This document shows, piece by piece, positions 46,156 through 54,227 of a stretch of 64,000 nt of DNA. Under the pieces are notes generated by a model. It was not told where the DNA came from. It searched no databases and worked only from the letters and a program-made list of their open reading frames with translations. Origin of the DNA: Streptomyces sp. XD-27 (GTDB lineage Bacteria > Actinomycetota > Actinomycetes > Streptomycetales > Streptomycetaceae); assembly GCF_030553055.1 (NCBI RefSeq), contig NZ_CP130713.1, positions 310,001-374,000 on the forward strand, given 5' to 3'. Made by a program: the position numbers and the translations under genes. Each line of letters opens with the position of its first letter. Position 1 is the first letter of the stretch.

Positions 46156-47435
46156 TGTTCGCGCTGGACGGGGAGCAGACCGCGTTCGGCCGGACGCTGG
46201 ACCGGATGCTGGGCGGCGCCGACGCGCCGGGCGCGGCGCGGGCGTGGGCGGCCGGAGACCCGGGCCCCGGCCGCGCCCTGTGGCGGCGGCTCGCCGACGC
46301 CGGGGTGTTCGCGCTGGCCGTCCCCGAGACGTACGGCAGTGTGGGCCCGCTGCCGGTGGAACTGGCCGTGGCGTACGTGGAACTGGGGCGGCACGCCGTA
46401 CCGGGCCCGGTGGTGGAGACCGCCGCCACCGCGGTCCTGCTCGGCGCGCTCGCAGAGCGGGACGGCACCCTTGTCGAAGGGGGCGGCGCGCTCGCCGAGC
46501 GGGGCGGGACGGATCCGGCGGCCCCAGCGGCACCGGTGGATCCGGTGGATCCGGTGGATTCGGCCGGACGGTGGCTGCCGCGGATCGCCTCGGGGCAGGC
46601 GATGGTCACGCTCGGCGCCCCCCAGGCCGGTCCGTACGTGCTGGACGCGGACGCCGCCGACGCGGTGTTCGTGGTCAGCGGGAACGCACTGCGGCAGGCC
46701 ACCGGCCACGGCCCGGTGCAGCCCTCCCAGGACCCGGCCCGCAGACTGTTCCGGCCGGTGTGCGCGGGACCGGCGCAGGCGACTGGCCCCCGGCCCGATC
46801 CGGCGGTGGCGGCGGCCGGGAGGGCGGACGCCCCCGGACAGGTGGGCCGTCCCGGACAGGCCACCGGGCCGTCCGCCGGCCCGGCGCGGGCGGACGGCCT
46901 GCGGCTGGATGGTCCGGCGGTGGCCGCGGCGGCCGCGCGGGCCGCCGACTGGGCGGCCTTCGCCACGGCCGCGCAGGCGCTGGGCGTGGGGCTCGCGCTC
47001 CTGGAGCGGACCGTCGCCTACACCCGGCAGCGCTCCCAGTTCGGGCGGGCGATCGGCTCGTTCCAGGCCGTGAAGCACCGGCTCGCGGATGTGCTGGTCG
47101 AGCTGGAGTTCGCCCGGCCGCTGCTGTACGGGGCCGCGGTCGCGCTGGCGGGTGGGGCGCCCGGCGCGGGGGCCGAGGTCGCCGCCGCGAAGGTCGCGGC
47201 GGGCGAGGCAGCGTACGGAGCCGCGCGGGCCGCCCTGCAACTGCACGGCGCCATCGGCTACACGTCCGAGTACGACCTGTCGCTGTGGCTGCGCAAGGCC
47301 CGCGCCCTGCGGTCCGCGTGGGGCGATCCGGCAGGCTGCCGCGCCCGCGTACTGGCCGCCCATGCCGCCCGCCACCCCGTGAAACCGGAGGTCGGCGGCG
47401 TGTGGCACACGATCGGCGACGAGGCGGCGAGGTGA
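46152..47435 (+). CDS. Acyl-CoA dehydrogenase, partner subunit type
   Basis: Second acyl-CoA dehydrogenase of the pair, 427 residues, overlapping the first by 4 bp. It keeps the C-terminal helical domain (TRQRSQFGRAIGSFQAVKHRLADVL, ALQLHGAIGYTSEYDLSLWLRKARAL), while the middle domain contains long Pro/Gly/Ala insertions. Such subunits often lack part of the FAD site and form heterotetramers with the neighbouring chain. The KstR2 regulon of mycobacteria has several such dehydrogenases; I cannot say which one this matches. Confidence 0.78.
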   Translation: MMFALDGEQTAFGRTLDRMLGGADAPGAARAWAAGDPGPGRALWRRLADAGVFALAVPETYGSVGPLPVELAVAYVELGRHAVPGPVVETAATAVLLGALAERDGTLVEGGGALAERGGTDPAAPAAPVDPVDPVDSAGRWLPRIASGQAMVTLGAPQAGPYVLDADAADAVFVVSGNALRQATGHGPVQPSQDPARRLFRPVCAGPAQATGPRPDPAVAAAGRADAPGQVGRPGQATGPSAGPARADGLRLDGPAVAAAAARAADWAAFATAAQALGVGLALLERTVAYTRQRSQFGRAIGSFQAVKHRLADVLVELEFARPLLYGAAVALAGGAPGAGAEVAAAKVAAGEAAYGAARAALQLHGAIGYTSEYDLSLWLRKARALRSAWGDPAGCRARVLAAHAARHPVKPEVGGVWHTIGDEAAR

Positions 47436-47480
47436 CGTGCGTCACCGACGCACCGCGTCCGACGCAGTAATCTGGCAGGC

Positions 47481-47555
47481 ATGATTCCGCTCGTACGCCG
47501 TCGCCACGTGGACTTCGTCCGCGTCACGAGCATGTCCTGTTTGCGCACTGGCTGA
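47481..47555 (+). CDS. Short leader peptide (Streptomyces RRxHVD type)
   Basis: A 24-residue open frame, MIPLVRRRHVDFVRVTSMSC followed by LRTG and TGA. The pattern basic-RRRHVD-x-x-RV-x-S-x-x-Cys matches the short leader peptides found before sulfur and other metabolic genes in Streptomyces. It is 157 bp upstream of an oxygenase gene and followed by mutually exclusive hairpins, which fits translation-coupled attenuation sensing cysteine or arginine supply. That role is inferred. Confidence 0.7.
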   Translation: MIPLVRRRHVDFVRVTSMSCLRTG

Positions 47556-47581
47556 CCCGCATCCACTGACTTAGCGTTCCT

Positions 47582-47599
47582 AGCGTTCTCGGGAACGCT
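47582..47599 (+). terminator. Attenuator-like hairpin after the leader peptide
   Basis: A perfect 7-bp stem AGCGTTC / GAACGCT with a TCGG loop. The left arm is repeated at 47573-47579, so two upstream arms compete for the same downstream arm. There is no T-run. Confidence 0.5.
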
Positions 47600-47711
47600 C
47601 ACCCTCCTTCAGCCTTCACCTGGTACCGCGGCCCGCCCTACCCGGGCACGGTCGCGGGCGTGCCCGGCCATCGCCGGGCCCCGCCGGGTCCTCACCTCGC
47701 CGGATGTACCC

Positions 47712-48719
47712 ATGTCGCAGCAGCTTCCCGTGATCGACCTCTCCGCCGCCTCCCGCGGCCCCCAGGACCGTGCCCGCCTGCACGCCGAGCTCCACTCGGC
47801 GGCGCACGACGTCGGCTTCTTCCAACTGACCGGCCACGGCATCACCCCGGCGGAGACCGCCGCGCTCACCGGCGCGATGCGGTCGTTCTTCGCCCTCCCC
47901 GAGGCCGACCGCCTCGCCATATCCAACCTCCGGTCCCCGCACTTCCGCGGCTATACGCGGATCGGCGACGAGCACACCGGCGGCAGCCGGGACTGGCGCG
48001 ACCAGCTCGACATCGGCGCCGAGCGCCCGCCGCGCGTCCCCGGCCCCGGCGAGCCCGCCTATCTGTGGCTGGAAGGCCCCAACCAGTGGCCCGCCGCCCT
48101 TCCGGAACTGCGCACGATCGCCCTCGCGTGGATCGACCGGCTCAGCGCGGTCGCGAACCGGCTCCTGCACGAGCTGCTGGCATCCATCGGCGCGTCCCCG
48201 GACTTCTACGACGCCGCGTTCGGCGACGAGCCGCATCTGCATCTGAAGATGGTGCGCTACCCGGGCCGCGCCCCCGACGGCGCGGACCAGGGCGTGGGCG
48301 CGCACAAGGACTACGGCTTCCTGACCCTGCTGCTCCAGGACGACATCGGCGGGCTCCAGGTGGAGCGGTCCGACGGCCGCTTCCACGACGTGCCGCCGCT
48401 GCCGGGCGCGTTCGTCGTCAACCTCGGCGAACTGCTTGAGGTGGCCACCGACGGCTACCTCAAGGCCACCCACCACCGCGTGGTGAGCCCGCCGGGCGAC
48501 CGGGAACGCTTCTCGGTGCCGTTCTTCTACAACCCGAGGCTGGACGCGCGGATCGAGCCGCTGCCGTTCCGCTACGCCCAGCAGGCGCCCGGGGCGACGG
48601 CCGACCCGGCCAACCCGCTGTTCGCCGAGTACGGCCGCAACGAGCTCAAGGGCTGGCTGCGCGCCCACCCCGGCGTCGCCCGCCGGCACCACGCGGCGCT
48701 CCTGGACACCGTCGGCTGA
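47712..48719 (+). CDS. Isopenicillin N synthase-like 2OG/Fe(II) oxygenase
   Basis: Non-haem iron oxygenase of 335 residues in the isopenicillin N synthase family. N-terminal DIOX_N region LPVIDLSAASRG and VGFFQLTGHGI. The iron ligands are His198 and Asp200 (GVGAHKDYGFLTLL) and His255 (KATHHRVVSP), with Arg266-x-Ser268 for substrate or 2-oxoglutarate carboxylate. No biosynthetic cluster surrounds it, so a housekeeping or sulfur-related role is more likely than antibiotic synthesis. The leader peptide upstream probably regulates it. Confidence 0.87.
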   Translation: MSQQLPVIDLSAASRGPQDRARLHAELHSAAHDVGFFQLTGHGITPAETAALTGAMRSFFALPEADRLAISNLRSPHFRGYTRIGDEHTGGSRDWRDQLDIGAERPPRVPGPGEPAYLWLEGPNQWPAALPELRTIALAWIDRLSAVANRLLHELLASIGASPDFYDAAFGDEPHLHLKMVRYPGRAPDGADQGVGAHKDYGFLTLLLQDDIGGLQVERSDGRFHDVPPLPGAFVVNLGELLEVATDGYLKATHHRVVSPPGDRERFSVPFFYNPRLDARIEPLPFRYAQQAPGATADPANPLFAEYGRNELKGWLRAHPGVARRHHAALLDTVG

Positions 48720-48732
48720 CGGCAGCCCGGGG

Positions 48733-48771
48733 TGCGGGGCGGGATCCTGCCACAGGAAGGTCCGCCCCGCA
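48733..48771. terminator. Bidirectional hairpin terminator
   Basis: A perfect 10-bp stem (TGCGGGGCGG / CCGCCCCGCA) with a 19-nt loop lies between the convergent oxygenase and ankyrin genes. Confidence 0.6.
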
Positions 48772-48785
48772 GTCCGGCTCCCCTC

Positions 48786-50489
48786 TCACTCCACGGGCAC
48801 CCACCGCCGGGGCGGCCCGGTCACCGGCCGGGAATCGGCCAGCCGCAGCCCGGCGGCGGCGCAGCCGTAGGCGAGCGGCGCCGCTCCGTACGGGGCGTCC
48901 GGGCCGCTCTGCCAGAAGCGGTACCGCCAGTGCCCCTCGGGCCAGATCCCGCCGATGGACAGCCCGAGCTCCGGCGCCAGGCCGATCTCCTCGTGCTCCA
49001 CGGCACCGTCGCGGGCCAGATCGCCGAACGTGCCGCCCTTGACGTTGAAGAAGACGCGGTAGGCGACCGTGCCCGCCGACAGCCGGCGCAGCACCTCGTC
49101 GTCGAAGGGCAGCCCGCTGGTCCATTCCGCGATGACGCAGCCGCCGTCCACGCCGGTCACACCGACGTACCCGTCCATGTCGTAGGGCTCGAAGGCGATC
49201 GGGGCCGGTTCCACGGCGGGGCAGGCGCGCGGGTCCCCGCCGATCCTGCGGATCACCTCGTCCTCATCCAGGCCCGCGATGAAGAAGGCACCGAGCCCTT
49301 CGGTCATGACGTCCGCGAAGACCGCGATCTGCCGGTCCGCCTCCTCCTGTGCGGCGCGCTCCTCGAGTGTCAGAGGCACGGCCCCCGGCAGCGCCTCGAA
49401 CAGCGGCGCCAGCGAGGTCGTCAGGGCCAGGCGGCCCGGTGAGCGGCCGTCGACACATGGGCGCCACGGGTCGGCCCCGGCGGCGAGCAGCGCGGCGGCG
49501 CTCCCCTCGTCGGTCCGGCAGACCGCGCGCCACAGGGGCGTGCATCCGTCCTCGTCCGGCGTGTCCACGTCCGTGACCCGGCCCGCCAGCTCGGCGACCA
49601 CCTCGGCCGAGCCGTGCTCGGCGGCGCGGTGCAGCGGGGACTCGGTCCCGTCGTCGTCGAGGCGGTCGGGGTCCGCACCGGCGGCCAGCCGCGCCGTCAC
49701 CTGGTCGAGATCGGACCAGGTTTCCCACCCCATCCGGCCCCAGTCGGGGCGCGGCTGCTCGGGCTCCGGGTCCTCCCGGAGCGAGGCGACGTACTCCTCG
49801 TACGGGATGCCCTCCAACGAGGCGCGGAGGGCGAGCCGCGCGGGGCCCACCAGCAGGTCGGCGCACTCGGCGGCGTCGCGGGCAACCCGCGGGGGCTCAT
49901 CGCCCGGCCAGATCTCCACGGCCCGGCCCGCCGCCTCGTGCAGCGCTGCGGCGTCGACGGCCGTACGGGTCTCGGGAACGTCCTCGTCCGGCCACTCGAC
50001 GACGAGCCAGGTGTCGCCCCGCGAGGGCAGGCCCGTCAGGAACAGGTCGATGTCGTGGTGGTACGGGCCGCCCCGGGCGCTGTACTGGCGCAGCGCGATC
50101 CCGCCCGTGGCGGCCGCCTCCCACGGGTCGTCCACCGTGGTCACCCGCTGCCCGTCCGCCAGCAGCAGGCCGACGCGCAGCCCTCCCCCCACCGCTGGGT
50201 ACTCTTCCAGCAGCGGCTCCTCATCCGTACGGGCCTGTCGCCGGAAGACCGCAAGGTGCAGCGTCGCCGCATCGGGCCACACCGACCACCCCTTGCACAT
50301 CACCCGCGCCTCAGGGCCCGCGCCCGCCTCCTGAGCCTGCGGCAGCCCGGCCGGGAGTAACCGGTCCGCGGGCGGGGCGCCCCTGGGCTCATCCGCCCAG
50401 GGATCCGCCGGGCCCCAGGCGAAAGCGGTCAACTCGCCCTCGTGCTCCACTGATTCGTCCGGCATGGCACCAGAGTCGAAAAAGCCCAT
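48786..50489 (-). CDS. Ankyrin-repeat protein with C-terminal DUF6461-like domain
   Basis: 567-residue cytoplasmic protein of unknown function. The ATG at 50489 has GGAGGGGAGG upstream. Residues ~20-240 are a domain I do not recognise. Residues ~259-360 hold two to three ankyrin repeats (ESPLHRAAEHGSAEVVAELA, CTPLWRAVCRTDEGSAAALL). The C-terminal ~410-567 (FIAGLDEDEVIRRIGGDP, VGVTGVDGGCVIAEWTSG) resembles the DUF6461 domain of streptomycetes. It is divergent from a LacI gene and convergent with the oxygenase. Confidence 0.7.
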   Translation of the reverse strand: MGFFDSGAMPDESVEHEGELTAFAWGPADPWADEPRGAPPADRLLPAGLPQAQEAGAGPEARVMCKGWSVWPDAATLHLAVFRRQARTDEEPLLEEYPAVGGGLRVGLLLADGQRVTTVDDPWEAAATGGIALRQYSARGGPYHHDIDLFLTGLPSRGDTWLVVEWPDEDVPETRTAVDAAALHEAAGRAVEIWPGDEPPRVARDAAECADLLVGPARLALRASLEGIPYEEYVASLREDPEPEQPRPDWGRMGWETWSDLDQVTARLAAGADPDRLDDDGTESPLHRAAEHGSAEVVAELAGRVTDVDTPDEDGCTPLWRAVCRTDEGSAAALLAAGADPWRPCVDGRSPGRLALTTSLAPLFEALPGAVPLTLEERAAQEEADRQIAVFADVMTEGLGAFFIAGLDEDEVIRRIGGDPRACPAVEPAPIAFEPYDMDGYVGVTGVDGGCVIAEWTSGLPFDDEVLRRLSAGTVAYRVFFNVKGGTFGDLARDGAVEHEEIGLAPELGLSIGGIWPEGHWRYRFWQSGPDAPYGAAPLAYGCAAAGLRLADSRPVTGPPRRWVPVE

Positions 50490-50649
50490 GTGGTCCTCCC
50501 CTCCGCATCCGTCCGTGACGGGACGGAACCCGACGACGCTGTACGGACTGATCCTGGCAGGGGGGTCTGACAGACCATGGTGGGAGCATGGAGCACGGAC
50601 GACCGACGCCCGCTCCGACGCGGCCCGACGAAGTGTGAGGTGTGTGCGC

Positions 50650-51654
50650 ATGCACCGGACCCGGCCCACTCTGGAGAGCGTGGCGCTGCACGCGGGCGTC
50701 TCACGCGCCACCGTCTCCCGCGTGGTCAACGGATCTCCCAAGGTCGCCGACGGCAGCCGCGAGGCGGTGCTGCGCGCGATCCGGGAGCTGGGCTACGTCC
50801 CGAACCAGGCCGCCCGCAGCCTGGTGACGCAGCGCACCGACTCCTTCGCGCTGGTGCTGCCCGAGGAGCCGGGGCGGGTCTTCTCCGACGACCAGTTCTT
50901 CCCCGGCATCGTCCGCGGCGTCAGCCAGGAGCTGGAGGAGGCCGACAAGCAGTTGGTGCTGATGATGGCCCGGTCCGCCGCCAGCCGGGACCGGATCGAG
51001 CGGTTCGCCCTGGCCCGGCACGTGGACGGCGTCATGATGGCCTCGATGCACGGCGACGACCCGCTGCCCGCCACGCTGGCCCGTATGGGCATCCCCGTGG
51101 TGTGCAACGAACGGCTGCCGGGGTCCGCGTCCCTGCCGTATGTGGGGGTCGACAACGCGGGCGGCGCGCGGGCCGCGGTGCGCCATCTGGTCGCGGCCGG
51201 GCGGCGCGGGATAGCCACCGTCGCGGGCCCGCAGGACATGGTCGCCGGGATCGACCGGCTGGCCGGGTACCGGGCGGAGCTGCGGAACGCGGGCCTGCCG
51301 GAGACCGTCGCCGTCGGCGACTTCACCCAGGAGTCGGGCGTGGTGGCGATGGACGGGCTGCTGGCGCGGGCGCCCGCGCTGGACGCGGTGTTCGTCGCCT
51401 CCGACCTGATGGCGGTGGGGGTGCTGCGCGCGCTGCGGAGGGCGGGGCGGCGGGTGCCCGAGGACGTGGCGGTCGTGGGCTTCGACGACATCGACTCGGT
51501 GCGGTACGCCGAGCCTCCGCTCACCACGGTCCGGCAGCCCGTCCCGGAGCTGGGCCGCCGACTGGCGCGGCAGTTGCTGCGGCTGGCGGCGGGCGAGGCG
51601 ATCGAGCCGTCGGTGGTGCTGCCGACGGAGCTGGTGCTCCGCGAGTCGGCCTGA
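50650..51654 (+). CDS. LacI-family transcriptional regulator
   Basis: Repressor of 334 residues. Helix-turn-helix TLESVALHAGVSRATVSRVVNGSPKV, hinge helix YVPNQAARSLVTQRTDSFALVLP, and a sugar-binding-type effector domain with PYVGVDNAGGARAAVRHLVAAGR and VPEDVAVVGFDDIDSVRYAEPPLTTVRQP. The target is unknown; no sugar transporter is adjacent. The ATG at 50650 leaves the ankyrin gene divergent across ~160 bp. Confidence 0.87.
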   Translation: MHRTRPTLESVALHAGVSRATVSRVVNGSPKVADGSREAVLRAIRELGYVPNQAARSLVTQRTDSFALVLPEEPGRVFSDDQFFPGIVRGVSQELEEADKQLVLMMARSAASRDRIERFALARHVDGVMMASMHGDDPLPATLARMGIPVVCNERLPGSASLPYVGVDNAGGARAAVRHLVAAGRRGIATVAGPQDMVAGIDRLAGYRAELRNAGLPETVAVGDFTQESGVVAMDGLLARAPALDAVFVASDLMAVGVLRALRRAGRRVPEDVAVVGFDDIDSVRYAEPPLTTVRQPVPELGRRLARQLLRLAAGEAIEPSVVLPTELVLRESA

Positions 51655-51680
51655 GCCGGCCCGCGGCTGCCGGGCCGGCT
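51654..51680. terminator. Bidirectional hairpin terminator
   Basis: A perfect 10-bp stem (AGCCGGCCCG / CGGGCCGGCT) with a 7-nt loop fills the gap between the LacI and PaaX stop codons, overlapping both. Confidence 0.75.
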
Positions 51681-52476
51681 AGCCCGTGTGCCGGGGCAGC
51701 AGCGCGCGCAGCTCGCGTTCGAAGTCGTCGTAGCGGGCGCGCAGCCCGGCCCCCGGCCAGTCCTTCGGCAGCAGCCGGGAGGGCAGGACGGGGTCGGTGA
51801 GCAGATGGCGCAGGATCGCCGCCGCGACCGTGAACCGGCCGGCCGGTCCGTCCGCCTCGTCCATCTCGCTCAGCAGCAGTCGGGCCTGCCGCGCCCAGCC
51901 GTCCAGGTCCCACAGCCGCGCGGCGAGCCGTGCCGGGTCGCCCTCCGGGGCGCCGGAGAGCAGCGTGCACTGCTCGGTGACGACGGCGGGCCGCGGGCGG
52001 AGCAGGTTGTCCGGGCGCAGCCAGGTGCCTTCCCGTAGTTCGGCCAGGCGCAGGTCGGCCATGGCGGAGCGCAGGGCGGTGCGCTCGGCGGCCGGGCGGC
52101 GCTCGGAGGTGACCACGGCGATCTCCCAGCCGCCGTGCCAGCGGCGGGTGCGCGGGGACCGGGCGTCGTCCTGCCGGGCCTGGCGGGCCAGCAGCCGGTC
52201 GGTGAGCCGGTACATGCCGTCGCGCTGCTCCAGTTCGCCGGCGGCGACCATCCGGGTGAGGGCGACGCGGACGGTTCCCTCGGCGGTGCCGAAGAGCGCG
52301 CCGACCCGCACCAGGGCACGTGCCGGCAGCTGCGGCGGATGGTGGCCCAGCAGGGTGCTCAGCACGACGGAGCGGGCGGTCAGCGGGCGCGGCGCCGGGG
52401 CACCGGCTCCCGCGCCGGTTCCCGTGCCCGTGCCCGTGCCGGTGTCCGTATCAGGGGCGGATGCGGTGTGGTCCAT
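51679..52476 (-). CDS. PaaX-family transcriptional regulator
   Basis: 265-residue regulator related to PaaX, the phenylacetyl-CoA-responsive repressor. N-terminal winged helix: RSVVLSTLLGHHPPQLPARALVRVGALFGTAEGTVRVALTRMVAAGEL. The C-terminal PaaX domain includes WDLDGWARQARLLLSEM and DPVLPSRLLPKDWPGAGLR. The first ~30 residues are a Thr/Gly/Ala dipeptide-like tract. It is divergent from an acyl-CoA dehydrogenase/enoyl-CoA hydratase pair that it likely controls through the palindrome in the gap. Confidence 0.87.
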   Translation of the reverse strand: MDHTASAPDTDTGTGTGTGTGAGAGAPAPRPLTARSVVLSTLLGHHPPQLPARALVRVGALFGTAEGTVRVALTRMVAAGELEQRDGMYRLTDRLLARQARQDDARSPRTRRWHGGWEIAVVTSERRPAAERTALRSAMADLRLAELREGTWLRPDNLLRPRPAVVTEQCTLLSGAPEGDPARLAARLWDLDGWARQARLLLSEMDEADGPAGRFTVAAAILRHLLTDPVLPSRLLPKDWPGAGLRARYDDFERELRALLPRHTG

Positions 52477-52497
52477 GGCTGTCCCGAACCCTATCCC

Positions 52498-52531
52498 TTA
52501 CAGTTCCTCATCACGCATGATGGAAGTGTAA
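52498..52531. promoter_or_regulatory. Large imperfect palindrome in the paaX-aidB gap (likely PaaX operator)
   Basis: Arms TTACAGTTCC (52498-52507) and GGAAGTGTAA (52522-52531) are inverted with one mismatch around a 14-nt centre that is itself partly symmetrical (TCAT...ATGA). It is the only AT-rich palindrome in the divergent gap. Confidence 0.6.
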
Positions 52532-52577
52532 GACCGTGTCCGTCTCCGCCGTGCCCGCCCGTATGGAGGTTGTCGCC

Positions 52578-54227
52578 GTGAGCACAACGCACGAGGTCCT
52601 CAACCAGGCCCCGCCGCTGGTCGATTTCAGTACGGCGGACGACGCCGCGCTGCTGGAGGCGCTGCGCCGCGACGGCGGCGCCTGGGGCGAGCCCGAGGTG
52701 CGGGAGGTGGGCGCGCGCGCCGGCTCCGCCGAGGTGCAGGACTGGGCGCGGATGGCCGAGGAGCATCCGCCGGTGCTGCACACGCACGACCGCTACGGCC
52801 ACCGCGTCGACGAGGTCGAATACCACCCGGCCTACCACCAGTTGATGGCCGCCGCCGTGGGCAGCGGCCAGCACGCGGCGGCGTGGGCCGAGCCTCGTCC
52901 CGGCGCGCATCTGGTGCGTGCCGCCAAGTTCTACGCCTTCGCGCAGGCCGAGCCGGGCCACGGCTGCCCGATCTCGATGACGTACGCCGCGGTGCCCGCG
53001 CTGCGCGCGGAGCCGGAGCTGGCCGCCGCCTACGAGCCGCTGCTCGCCTCCCGCCATTATGACTTCGGGCTGCGGCCGCCGCTGGGCAAGCACGGGCTGA
53101 TCGCGGGCATGTCGATGACCGAGAAGCAGGGCGGCTCGGACGTGCGGGCCAACACCACCTCGGCGGCACCGGCCGGGGACGGGACGTATCTGCTCACCGG
53201 CCACAAGTGGTTCACCTCCGCGCCGATGAGCGACGTCTTCCTGACCCTGGCGCAGGCGGCGGAGGGGCTGACCTGCTTCCTCGTGCCGCGTGTCCTGCCG
53301 GACGGGACGCGCAACGCGATGCGCTTGCAGCGACTGAAGAACAAGCTGGGCAACCGTTCGAACGCCTCCTCCGAGGTGGAGTACGAGCAGGCCGTGGCCT
53401 GGCGGGTCGGCGAGCCGGGCCGGGGGGTGCGCACCATCGTGGAGATGGTCAACATCACCCGGCTGGACTGCGTCATCGGCTCGGCGGCGGGCATGCGGGC
53501 CGGGCTGCGGCAGGCCCTGCACCACGCCGAGCACCGGCGGGCGTTCGGGGCGGAGCTGATCGACCAGCCGCTGATGCGCAACGTGCTGGCCGACCTGGCG
53601 GTGGAGTCCGAGGCGGCCACGACGCTCGCGCTGCGGCTCGCGGCCGCGCTGGACCGGGCCGAGGCGGGCGACGCGGCGGAGGCGGCGCTGCGCCGGCTGG
53701 GCCTGGCGGCCGGCAAGTACTGGGTCTGCAAGCGGGGCAGCGCGCACGCCGCGGAGGCCCTGGAGTGCCTGGGCGGCAACGGGTACGTGGAGGACTCGGG
53801 CATGCCGCGGCTGTACCGGGAGGCACCGCTGCTGTCGATCTGGGAGGGCTCGGGCAACGTCGCCGCCCTCGACGTCCTGCGCGCGCTCGGCCGCGAGCAG
53901 GGCGCGCTGGAGGCGTTCCTGGCGGAGGTGGACGCCGCGGCCGGTGCCGACGCGCGGCTGGACGCGGCGGTGGCCCGGCTCCGCGATCTGCTGCCGCAGC
54001 TGGCCGATCCGCGGCGAGCGCAGGTGCTGGCGCGGCGGCTCGCCGAGCAGATGACGCTCGTTCTGCAGGGCAGCCTGCTGGTGCGGTTCAGCCATCCGGC
54101 GGTGGCGGACGCGTTCTGCGCCTCGCGGCTGGGCGGGGACTGGGGGCACGCGTTCGGCACGCTGCCGCCGGGCGTCGACACCGGGCCGATCCTGGAGCGG
54201 GCGCTCCCCGTGAAGGACGCGCGGTGA
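52578..54227 (+). CDS. aidB: AidB-like acyl-CoA dehydrogenase
   Basis: FAD acyl-CoA dehydrogenase of the AidB group, ~549 residues, known as an alkylation-response protein in E. coli and close to isovaleryl-CoA dehydrogenases. The GTG at 52578 has GGAGGT 7 bases upstream and gives THEVLNQAPPLVDFS, matching the AidB N-terminus. Further motifs: GMSMTEKQGGSDVRANTTSA, KNKLGNRSNASSEVEY, RRAFGAELIDQPLMRNVLADL and LECLGGNGYVEDSGMPRLYRE. It overlaps the following enoyl-CoA hydratase (GTGA). A PaaX regulator suggests a catabolic role here rather than DNA repair. Confidence 0.87.
   Translation: MSTTHEVLNQAPPLVDFSTADDAALLEALRRDGGAWGEPEVREVGARAGSAEVQDWARMAEEHPPVLHTHDRYGHRVDEVEYHPAYHQLMAAAVGSGQHAAAWAEPRPGAHLVRAAKFYAFAQAEPGHGCPISMTYAAVPALRAEPELAAAYEPLLASRHYDFGLRPPLGKHGLIAGMSMTEKQGGSDVRANTTSAAPAGDGTYLLTGHKWFTSAPMSDVFLTLAQAAEGLTCFLVPRVLPDGTRNAMRLQRLKNKLGNRSNASSEVEYEQAVAWRVGEPGRGVRTIVEMVNITRLDCVIGSAAGMRAGLRQALHHAEHRRAFGAELIDQPLMRNVLADLAVESEAATTLALRLAAALDRAEAGDAAEAALRRLGLAAGKYWVCKRGSAHAAEALECLGGNGYVEDSGMPRLYREAPLLSIWEGSGNVAALDVLRALGREQGALEAFLAEVDAAAGADARLDAAVARLRDLLPQLADPRRAQVLARRLAEQMTLVLQGSLLVRFSHPAVADAFCASRLGGDWGHAFGTLPPGVDTGPILERALPVKDAR

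Noticed and set aside
47712..48719. Beta-lactam biosynthesis gene
   Set aside because: The protein belongs to the broad IPNS-like oxygenase family, but no ACV synthetase, expandase or related genes are present.
52390..52450. Microsatellite-like GTGCCCGTGCC repeats
   Set aside because: They lie inside the paaX frame and encode its Thr/Gly/Ala-rich N-terminus, so they are not a separate repeat element.
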